Below the pieces are notes generated by a model. The model worked only from the letters and a program-made list of their open reading frames with translations. It had not been told where the DNA came from and did no database searches. Source: Embiotoca jacksoni (Eukaryota; Chordata; Actinopteri; Embiotocidae). Taken from it: a DNA stretch of 64,000 nucleotides. This document shows, piece by piece, positions 27,701-39,700 of the stretch. Each line of letters starts with the position of its first letter. The stretch's first letter is position 1. Location of the stretch: the NCBI GenBank assembly GCA_022577435.1, contig JAKOON010000041.1, forward strand, positions 3,102,501 through 3,166,500. Reading direction: 5' to 3'. A program made the position numbers and the translations under genes.

Positions 27701-30700
27701 AGCCATTCTGACCATTTCCATTCAACTTTACTTTCACATGACCTGCTAATTCCTAATATCTTTATTGCTGCTCATCACATCCGCAAACTGAAAGCACCAA
27801 ACGCATACCACTCTGGATGATTCATTTTACAAGTGTTTAAAGTCCACCCTGAGTTTCTGATCCTTTCCGACCTTCAGGTACTTCAAGAAGCCACTGAACA
27901 TCTTCCTGGGATTCATCCCGGAGATCGTCTTCATGTTCAGCCTGTTCGGCTACCTCGTCCTGCTGGTCTTCTACAAGTGGACAGCCTATGATGCCTACAC
28001 TTCCAAGGATGCTCCCAGCTTGCTCATCCACTTCATCAACATGTGTCTGTTCAACTACAATGACCCCACCAACAAGCCCCTTTACAGCGGACAGGTGCTC
28101 CGTCCCTCGTCTGTCCCTCTGCCTCTCCTAACTTCTCTGTCCCTCACTAGCATGTCTAAATTCTAGACCAGAAGTTTACAACAGTGCTTACAGATCAAAC
28201 ACACTTAAATACACTTTCTGGTTTTCTTTGGTTCAGAGGACACGGGTCAGGCTGAGCTGCAGCAGTGGAGCTGGCAGGGAATTTGTGTGTTGGCTGAATA
28301 GTTTTGTTCATGTAGTGCTGGAGGGAAATGTCACAGCTACCTACGTGTCCACCGAGTTGGTCTGTCTTCCATCTAGCTCACCTGGTCGACAGTAGGGCTG
28401 ATTTGGCTCAGACTTTACAACATTATATCATTGACAGTATGGAGGCAGACTGTTCCATGTGTTTGGCTTGAAGTGTTTCCGCTCTCAACATTTTCAGAAG
28501 TTTGAAAGGAAACAAAAGTACATTTTCTAAACCAAGCACCCATTCGAAATATGATACAAAACGCCTGATAACTGTGACCTCTTTAATGGAGTAGTGGGAC
28601 TTTCATGTCCCTGGGGCCGATGGGGTTTAGACACCCACTGCAGTTATGTACATCTAGTGAACTGGAACAGTTGGAGAGAAAAGCTGTGGTAGTTTTTACT
28701 AATGGTACAAACCACAGAACATCTGTCCCATCAGCCAAGACACCATTCATTCACCAGCAGAGTACTTTGTTACCAGTATACCAGAGTTTCTCTTTATTTT
28801 TCACTGGAATGTTTTTTTTCATGAATTTAATGTTGATAATAATTTTGTTGCTACACTTGTGAACGCTGTGTTTTTCCTCATTTGAAGCAATCATTTTTGA
28901 ACAAAGCAGAAAGTTAAAGGTTTTTCTGAGGGTTATATCCATTTAGTCAGAGTACCAACTCACAAACACTTGCTGTAGTTATTCATCCGCTCCTTAACAC
29001 TGCTCCAAGATTCAACATTGTAGATGAGTTTTATGTTTCAATTGAAATAAGACAAAGAAAGGAGAGCTGCCATGTTGTGTTCTGCACTCAGCAGTTGTAG
29101 GAGGACACACCAGGATCTGTTCATTGAACTGATTAACCTCTCTCTGTTTGAATCTGTAGATGGGGATCCAGGTTTTGTTGGTGCTGATTGCCCTTGCATG
29201 TGTTCCCTGTATGCTGATTGTGAAAACTATGGTGCTTCGGCGTCAGCATCTGTGGAAAAAGCGCCTGGTATGTGGATCTGACCCCACCTATAACCTTACT
29301 GCCACCTTTTGATTGAATAACAACTGTAACCTTTGCTATAACCTGTTTTTACTCCTATTCTGTCATTCATTTCAATGCACATTGTATTGTGTAATGTGGT
29401 TGGTTGTGTTGCCATGAAAACTGCTTAAAGCCTGCCTCAGACACGCTGATATTTTAGTGGGGAATTTGCAAGAAATGCTTCATAGACTGAGGACACCCTG
29501 ACAGCTGATCGTCATCCATCTTGACTCTGTTGTTCTGCATATTTCATCCAAGATGTTAAACATTTTGGACCAGAATTATATTTTGAAATATGTAAGACAT
29601 ACGGCAGCCTGGAGCTGTTATTGCTCTCACTGGTTGTGTTAAACCTCAAAAACATGCAGTTCTATTAGACTGAAGATCACTTCCATCAGACGGAAGACCA
29701 GTTCTATTTAACTTAAATTTCATAAAATGGAGTCTTCAGTTCCTTTAACTGAGGTTTAACTCATCCAGGGAGACTATTGAGCTCCAATAAGTGAGTGGTT
29801 GTTTCAGTCTTATCGCCACCTTTTAATCGAAATGTCTTTTTGTAATGAAAGTCTTCCCTCACTGTTTGGGTGTCCTGTTTAAAAATGGAGATAAATGCAG
29901 GGAGCGTTGGTCCTGAGGCTTGCTTTAAGCTACACAGCTCTTGTGGCTTTTGTATCTAGTCCCAGAAGAGGGAAGAAACCCCAGCAGAGAATCTAGAGCA
30001 GTCTTTAGAGCAAACAGGCGTGTCCTCATCATGCACCGGACTCACCCAACAGGGCACGCAGAAGTTTGGAGGGGTGCGGGTGGGCAATGGGCCCACGGAG
30101 GACGAGGCTGGCATCATGGACCACGACCAGCTCTCCCAGCACTCGGAGGAGGGAGATGAGGTGAGTCCCTGAAGCTTCACCAAACATCACTGAATGTCTG
30201 TCTTTTATTTACAGATTCTACAGAAAACGACTCCGCACTGTACTGAAGCATCATTACAGATTTACACTTGTTTTATCTGATGTATTTTTTTGCTTGAGGG
30301 AGCCTTTTTCCTGGATAGTAATGAGACATGGGGGTAATGTGGGCACAGCAGTGTGAACAGAAATGGGGAGGGCTGGGACGGAGCAGATAACCGATGGATT
30401 TTCCATCTCAGAAACATAAATGATGAGCTTGGTTTCATGAGAACGAACAAGTGGAATTTCTGAAAATACCACTGGGTTTTTTTTTCCTGTGCGTGACTCG
30501 GGTTTGGTGTCTCCCAGATCTCCTGCATGATAAATGTGTTTATGTTGGAATAACATATTGAATGATTGTAATATAACAGGACTGCATTTAGTCATTATTC
30601 AAAGTTTATTATCGAGATTATGGGATTTACTATTTGAATAATGTTTCGAGTACTGTAACTGGACTGAACAACTTACTGAGTACTACAGACAATCATCACA

Positions 30701-32631
30701 CGCACACATTTGATTGGTACAGTTCCCCTAATGGAAAGTAATATGCCTTTTCTGTTGTATTCTCCGGCGCCTCTGAATTCTGTATTATCATTTACAACCA
30801 TGAACTCTGAAGTTCTGGCAGTGCTGCTTGATTATTAATCTAAACAAATTCAGCTGTTGGATGCAATCAGTGCAGCAGATGAAGGTGTGACTGTGCAGTT
30901 GAGATCTGTCTGTAAAGATTAAGGTTATCTTAATGCAGTACTCTGGTTCCATATGACTGTTGAAATAGTTGTGGATCACTGCAAGCTGGCTATGAAGTGA
31001 AATCTCTGAAACAGTTCATTTATGTTGATTATAGTGACCCAGAGTACATGTAGCACCACAGGATTGTATTGTTTATTGTTCAAGACATAAAAGAAACTAA
31101 TGTGTTCCCATCTGTTAAGATCTGACCCGGCTGAACCCAACTGTTGAGTGTGTCTGCTCCAGGCAGCAGTTATTGTCTTTAGTTTCAGTTTTAGTGTATT
31201 GAACTAACACATGCTGGTCTGTCTGTCTTTCTACTGGGAAGATGTAAAAAATAAATTATTATAATATATCAATAAATTACCCCCCCCCAAAAAAAATAGT
31301 TAAGAGCTTTACCTGATAAAATGGTCCGAACTTCACCCAAATCACAACATCTTGGTCATAAACTGGTATGTTTGGGACAGTCTTGTCTGATTGAATGAAA
31401 CAATAATCCTAAAGGATGAAAGCTTCTGTATCGATGCAGTTCCTAAATGCTGCCATTAACTGTTGACCTTTTCTTGCTTTCAAGCACTCGGAGGAAGAGC
31501 CGGTAAGAGTTCATCATCATCTTCAAATGTCTGGATGCTGTCTTGTGATCTGTTTGTAATATTAAGTGGTACCAATGATTATGTTATGCCTATGTGGGAG
31601 CATGTAAAGGTATGTGTTGTGAGTGACACTAATATTCATTCTTAAGTCTTGGTTTTTAAAGTTATTTTACAGGAGCAAAATCCTGTTGTTGTGCAGTTTC
31701 TATTGTGTGAGGTGGTCACAGATTTATTAAAAGAAGTAGGGCACTCTCCAATGACAGCCTGCTGTCCTTCTGAACATGTGTTCTATGTAGATGATGGTTG
31801 GTGATGACTGACAGAAGTCCAAGAAAAAAATCACCTGCAAGAACAAGACTAGTCCAAATAAAAGCAGTCAAATCCTATTTATTATTGTTGTTTTCATAAT
31901 TATGATTATTATTTAAACACCCATAAGTCCAAGTCAATGTACCCAAAAGACTAATAAACATTAAGAGTCAAAACAGCCACGATGGTGAACAAAGTTTCCA
32001 TTTGAACACAGACGACACAGAACTGTTAAATAAGTGTGAGACTGAGACGAGTCGCTGTCAGAACAAAAACCCAGAGGAGACTCACGAGACTACAGCTCAA
32101 AAGGTCAAAACATCCCACACATGGAGACACGTCCCTCTTAGGACACCCAGAAGACAAGGTCAAAACACATCTTGGACCCAACGGGTAACCCTTACAGGCC
32201 CGACAAGCTTGAGTGAAAACTTCTCAACAAGATATCTCCAGGTTAATTAATCATTTCAAGGTTAAGATGAGTCCAATTATGGACAGTTATCTTATTCTGT
32301 CCCCAGTCCTGCAGCTTTAAAGATGCTCTCTCTTGACCTCAGCAGTTTCCTTGTGTTTCTCTCAGCTGACTGAATGAAGTGTAACTGAGCTGCTGATTCT
32401 TCAGGAACAGCTGAAACAACGTGAATGTTCAGATGAAATGTTTGTCTCAACATTTCTAATACGTGACTCTCCTCTGTGTTTAACATGATGCATGTTGGTC
32501 AGTATTGTTCCATGAGGTCCTTTTGAATGGTACAAAGAGTGTTGCTTCCATGAACTGTACTTTATGGCTCCAAGGACAAAAGGGAAGCATGGAAAGAGGA
32601 AACCAGACAAGTGCCAAGCCAAACCTACCTA

Positions 32632-32662
<31 letters not shown>

Positions 32663-34506
32663 ACTTTATACAGGAAAGGCTAGTGTTGCTTCGGGATGGA
32701 GAGAACAGAGGAGCTGTGTTGTCTTTACATTAGGTGAACATTGAACAAACAGCAAAGCCATGGCTTGTTGGAGTTTGTTTCTTCTGAGTTCAGTCTCAGT
32801 CAGGGGTGAAAGGTCAAAGCAGGTTCTCATTAAGATGGTAAGAAAAGTTCCATACAGCTTTGATTGTCTAGATTAGTAATATCAGAGCAGGGTGATGATC
32901 ATCAGTCTCAAAGAAAGTAGAAAGTAAACTTCTGGTTTTATACTTCATAGTTGATAAAGTATAATGACGTATGTACATAATTTCTGTAATGTTTGCTGCT
33001 ACACAAAGTAACAAAAATCATTGTTAAAAACACTTGATTTATACTTAAATAAATATAGATTCCGACGGAAAGCACTCAGAGCAGCTGTCTCTATTAAAAA
33101 CTAAACTAGGTGAAATCTGCTGTTGTGATCACAGCTTTCAGAAAACAGAAATAATATTCTTGAAAGGTGACCTTCACTGATCTACATGTCATATTTTAGA
33201 CGTGATATTCATATCACATTTATATCGTACCACAACACCAACAGTGTTTAGCAGGCAGACTGGTGTAACAACTCTATGATACTGTATACTGGACACAGAC
33301 ATACTGTACACCTCAGGGCTCCAGAGATGAAATCAGCTTTCCATGGGAACCAGCATGGTTGAAAGGTGACCAAAGGTTCATGATGGAGATCTAAATGATC
33401 AAAAACCAACCCAACCATCAGACTGCCACAATCAGTTCAGAAGTACTACCCCCACTAAAGGGCCATTGAGCAAGGCAGAGGACATGAAAGGGCTTAAGGT
33501 CAAGCACCCATAATTCAGTTACTTCCTCTACGAGAGCAACTTAATTTCTCTTCTGGTTCATGTTCCTATACATGATGTCAGAGACAATTTTTTTGTCAAA
33601 ATCCAAACAAAGGGTTAAACTTTTTTTTTTTTAAATGTGTTACAACTAATACAGTGTTACAACTAATACCGTGTTACTAGTTAATACCGTGTTACTACTA
33701 ATACCGTGTTACTACTTAATAAAGTGTTACTACTAATACCGTGTTACTACTAATGCCGTGTTACTACTGATGCCGTGTTACTACTAATGCTGTGTTACTA
33801 CTAATACCGTGTTACTACTAATGCCGTGTTACTACTAATGCCGTGTTACTACTAATACCGTGTTACTACTAATGCCGTGTTACTACTAATGCCGTGTTAC
33901 TACTAATACCATGTTACTACTAATACCGTGTTACTACTAATGCCGTGTTACTACTAATACCATGTTACTACTAATGCCGTGTTACAACTAATACAGTGTT
34001 ACAACTAATACCGTGTTACTAGTTAATACCGTGTTACTACTAATACCGTGTTACTACTTAATAAAGTGTTACTACTAATACCGTGTTACTACTAATGCCG
34101 TGTTACTACTGATGCCGTGTTACTACTAATGCTGTGTTACTACTAATACCGTGTTACTACTAATGCCGTGTTACTACTAATGCCGTGTTACTACTAATAC
34201 CGTGTTACTACTAATGCCGTGTTACTACTAATGCCGTGTTACTACTAATACCATGTTACTACTAATACCGTGTTACTACTAATGCCGTGTTACTACTAAT
34301 ACCATGTTACTACTAATGCCGTGTTACTACTAATACCGTGTTACTACTAATGCCATGTTCTTGTCTCTCCACCACAGTTTGATTTTGGTGATGTAGCTGT
34401 CCACCAGGCCATCCACACCATAGAGTACTGTCTGGGCTGCATCTCCAACACAGCCTCCTACCTCCGCCTCTGGGCCCTCAGCCTGGCTCATGCACGTCAG
34501 TACAGG

Positions 34507-34563
<57 letters not shown>

Positions 34564-34864
34564 GTGTTTAAAGAACTTACAGATGAAGACCTTCTCCATC
34601 TCCTATTAAATTCAACTCAATATGGAGTCAGAGGTGTATTTCTATATTTTGGTGTAAACATTGTTGTCATTATCACTGTGTGTGCAGAACTGTCAGAGGT
34701 GCTCTGGACCATGGTGATGCACCTCGGTCTGTCCTCCCGGAGCGGGGGCGGGTTCTTCGGCCTGTCAATCATCTTCTCAGCCTTCGCCACTCTCACTGTC
34801 GCTATTCTGCTCATTATGGAGGGACTGTCAGCCTTCCTGCATGCCCTGCGTCTGCACTGGTTAG

Positions 34865-34923
<59 letters not shown>

Positions 34924-36732
34924 GTCATGGGAGTATGAGGGCAGTATGAGTGTAAAACAGATTTAAAAGTTATCATCCATTCAGGGTTATCTGAAATCAA
35001 CAGAGGGTCAAAATATACATACAGGGTCAAAGTATACATACAGGGTAAAAATATACATACAGGGTAAAAATTTACATACAGGGTCAAAATATATCCAAGG
35101 CCTCCAAACTTAATCTTGGTGATCATGATCACTACAGCTGGAAGGTTCTCTGTGCCACATTAAGGGCACATGGACAAAGAAAAAGCCATGTGGAGGAACA
35201 TTTTATGGTCAGATGAGACCAAGATTACGTTGTTTCAATAAGCTGAGGTATGTTTAGAGGAGAGCACGGTAACTGAGGTATGGTGGTGGTACCATCATGA
35301 TACCATCATGCTCTGGGGCTGTTACCGGCTACATTGCACAAAGTGGATTGAGAAATAAACAAGGAGAAAAACCTCAGAATCTTTCAGCATCACCTGAAAC
35401 CATCAGTGAGTCGGTGGAAACGTGAACACGACTGGGTGTTCCAGCAGGACAACAATCACACATCAAAGATGTGGAATCCCTAATCAAATTAACATGAAGA
35501 TTTGGGAATGATGAATTGACCACATGTAGATGATAAATAACTTGTGCACAACATTATAATTTTTTTATTCACAATATATATTCCATGAAATACCCCCACA
35601 CGCAACGTCCATGCCTACTACTGAAATGTGTAGTTTGTATGTGTGCGTCACTGCATGATGAGCACACGCACACATCACATCCAGAGCACATGCAGCAAGT
35701 AATCACTACCACATTCCTTCATGGATAGAAACATACACACAGCGAGTCATCATGGTTCACCTCTTGAACTGAGGCTCTCTGCCAGAGCTGCACTTCTTCA
35801 GTTTTACATTCACATCAGGGATATGTAACATTCCCAAAGTGCTTTACCAAACTGTGATGTTCAGGACTGGAGATAACCTCACACACCGTCCAGCTCCATC
35901 GCCTCCTCGCACCACCTGCACCCTGCTCATCCAAACTGCAGCAGGATAAACACAAGCAGTCAAACATGGCGGCATACAGAATTACCACTGAAGAGATATT
36001 TAACTGGAACGAATGTGATGCCATTATGAAATACAGCTCTGCGGGAATAGCATTTACTAAAATATGTGTCTCAACAGAGGATAGCAGTTGTAATCATGTA
36101 TCTTATTAATGGATTTGTTTTAATTGACATTCACATATTATGTGGATTAAATAGTGGTGTTTTAATTACTCCGAAATTGATTTTAGAATTAGAGTGTTAA
36201 TTTTATCGGATTTAATTTCACGTAACAAACATGTATTTTTGGCCTGTGGCCCTCCATCCAGAGTAATTTCTGCCCTTCAGAGCAAAGAATATGGGAACCT
36301 CTGCTTTAGATGCTCAGATACAATATTTGTATCAGCTTCAGAAACTCAGTATTGGTCAAGCTGAAGGTCACAGCTGTAAAAACCAGCTGCAAAATGGGTT
36401 ATAAAGAAAAAGAAAGATAAAATATGATGAATATTGATTAACGTCCCCTCTGGTTGATGACAGATCTGAGCTCAGCGCTTTAACATCACTGATTCTACAA
36501 ATGATCTTTTCTAATGTAAAGCAATACAGTGGCCCACAGTAAGAGGCTGTGGTCCGACCAGGCAGCTCTCCAGTGTGTGTAACTGTTCACATGTAATAAG
36601 GTTAAAACAGTAGTTGAGTATTTTTCATGGAGGTGACTGAATGGAAATAGTCGTGTTCAAAGTAAACAGCAATCAACGTGGATGCTCTGCTCGGCTCTTC
36701 ACTCTTCACACACACATGCTGATGAACTATCT

Positions 36733-36785
<53 letters not shown>

Positions 36786-39700
36786 TTCACACACACACAC
36801 ATGCGAGTATGTTGAGGGTAGTGTGTGTTAAGTACAGGTATTTTTTCCACTTCCACAGCTATGTGGAGAAGTAGATGAGAGGTTCACGCATGTCTTTCCT
36901 CTTTTTAAGTGTTGCCCTCTCACAGCTCTGGCAGGCCAAATATTTGCCACGGCTAGGAGACATTCCTGGGCACTGCCCTCACTGGCTGAGGCCAGGAAGC
37001 AGCAGCAACTGAAAGTCCTTAGTTTTCCCTCTGAAATGAAGTCATCATGGGTTGTCAGGATTTGAGAATTATAGTGTTGACTGTAGATGCTGAATATAAA
37101 AATGCAGATTAGATTAAAGTGTACAGTGATGTCATTTGAGTGCAGATTAAAACAATGACTGTCACTGACAAAAGGCCATTAAACCAATTTGTCATACAAT
37201 CAGTTATTGATGATAATGGATCGCAACACAAACATCTTCCATCACTTTCATGTCTGTGTTCTTGTGTTCTTGTGTTCGTGTGAGAAGTGACGTCTCTGAT
37301 GAGATCCACCACAAACATCCTGCAGACAATCTGGAGACTTTCATCAACCCCATTCAGTCTGATCAATAATTCTCTGACCTTGCTGGACTTCAGCAGTTTT
37401 CTCCTCTGATGAAGAAACTCTTCATCTTTAAGTCCTCCTCCCTGATCCAGACAGCCGATCTCCTCAGGAGCTCTCTGAACATGTTCATGAATAACTTGTA
37501 TCTTTAAGGATCTACTCTGAACTTTAAGAAGAAATTCTTAGAAAACGTCACAACCCTAAAAATGTCCTTAGAATTTTGTCACCAGGAGGAACTTTTAGTC
37601 CAAGGAGTCTTTGGGAATACGACCGTGATGTTGTGAAGACCATATCACTGTATTCCTCATAATTTTTCCATCCACCGTCTCTCAGTTAGTTTCCATATAC
37701 TGCCTGTGAAAATATCATTCAACATGCTGCTTATGTGAAGACAGGCTTTTCTTCCCATTAACTTCCTGAGAAGCATCTGGTCTGTGTGCTGTTGAGCGTG
37801 CACTCGGTTATTAGCCAGAGATGTTTGCCGATGGGCAGAGTGGGCTCCTGTGTATGAAACTCAAGAGTTCCCCACTCTGGACTGCTGCTACAAACTTTTA
37901 CCAAATGAATGCAAGTGAGAGCATAACTATATCTGTGAAAAGAAGCTCTGAATATGTACTCGATTGCTCTTCCTCAAAGACCTGGACGTGTGAGAAACAA
38001 ACTGAAATTTCTGTTAGGATCAAATACAGTTTCAGAGCAAATTGATTGTAATTTAACATTTTGTTATTGAGATTCAGTTTGTCAGAACAACTAACTAAGG
38101 ACAGATCTTTCCAGCCGACTCCCTCCACCATCAGATGATACAACTACAAAGTTGATCATCGATCTCCGGCATAAGGTTTTGTGGTACCAGGTACACTTAT
38201 GAGCCACCTTATGCTCGGACATGTTGTTCGTTATGGCCAAACCGTAACTAGCACAGAAGTCCAACAACAAAGCACCATTTGGGTTCAGATCAGCAGGCCG
38301 TTCCTCCCAATTACTCCCCGCCAGATTTCTCCGTCGTTGCACACATGAGCGTTGAAGTCTCGCAGAGCCTTCCTCTTAGCAACCTGCGGGCGCATGGAGG
38401 CGACCCTCTCGTTCCCTGCGTGGAACTCCAACACAGCAGCGCTCAGCCGGGGGCTCGTAGGTATCCCCACAACCGTCTGGCTCCTCTCAACCTGGGCAAC
38501 TCCAGAAACGGACAGAATCCAGCCAAAGGTGACGTTTCATATCCCGAGAGCTCGTCTTTGCTGCCTAAGTTCGGATCGTCCGGGCCCCCGGCCCAGTCTG
38601 CCACCTGGCTTAAAATGCAGCCCATCCCGATGCTTTTCCCTGTGGGTGGCGACACACAGACAGGCATGTTGTGTTCAGGGGCTGAGCTCAACCGAGCCCC
38701 AGGGGCAAAGGCCCGGCCACCAGATACTCTCCAGTGAGCTCCCCTCACCGGTCTGGCTCCAGGAGGGTGCCCTGATTTCTCTAGTCCGGGCAAGGTGGTG
38801 TTCCTCCGAGGGCTGTTTATCATCACAGGTGTTTTTAACCACTCTTAGTCTGGACTCTCCCCGGAGACCAGCGTGCCTTGGGAGACCCTACCAGGGGCTT
38901 ATGCCCCCGACGACACAGCTCCCAGGATCACTGAGACACTCAAACCACTACACCACGTTAAGGTGGCGATTCTCACAATTTCAAATTCAAATTATGTGAT
39001 TTTAAATTCAGTTTTTATATCAAATATTCAAGTTGAGCAATTCAAATTCCAATACATTTTATTCAAATTAAGTTTTTACAGACATATTTCTGTCCATAGT
39101 AGAGTGGTAATTGTTCTGTATGCTAAAAATAATAATAATAATAAACTTTATTTACATAGCACTTTTGTAAACTTCAGCTACAAAGTGCTTCACATAAAAT
39201 ATGCCATTAAAACAAAACAAGTGAATTCTAAAAAGTCTTAACAACACAATGATCATATAAAACAAACATAAAAACAAATTAAAACAGGGTATAAAAGAAA
39301 TAAAGAACTGACTGCTAAAATAAAATAAAATCAGCAAAGACTCTCCGATAAAAGTCTGTCTTAAGAAGAGACTTAAAAGATGTCTCTGACTGCAGACCTT
39401 ATTTCCTCAGGCAGGTCAGGTCGTTCCACAACTTGGAGGCTCTGACTGAAAAAGCTTCGTCACCTTCAGTTTTAAGACGTGTCTCCAGAACAGATACAAA
39501 AAAATGTGTCTGAGGATGTCAGACCAGCGGGCAGGCTTATATGTAACAATCAGGTCAGCTGAATAGGAGGGAGAGACCAGTCCAAGACACACCTGTGAAT
39601 TTATCCGGCTGGTTAATCAGAATCTTGATGCGCCACACCTGACCAGTGAACTGATTATCTTGGCAAAGGAGAAGTGTTCACTCAGCCTGTCTGCTCCTGC

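Noticed and set aside
33637..34357. Regular short repeats resembling a CRISPR array
   Set aside because: Units are contiguous 17-mers without unique spacers, inside an intron of a vertebrate gene.
38279..38999. Long plus-strand frames opposite the RTE-like fragment
   Set aside because: They are the reverse-strand shadow of GC-rich LINE coding sequence.
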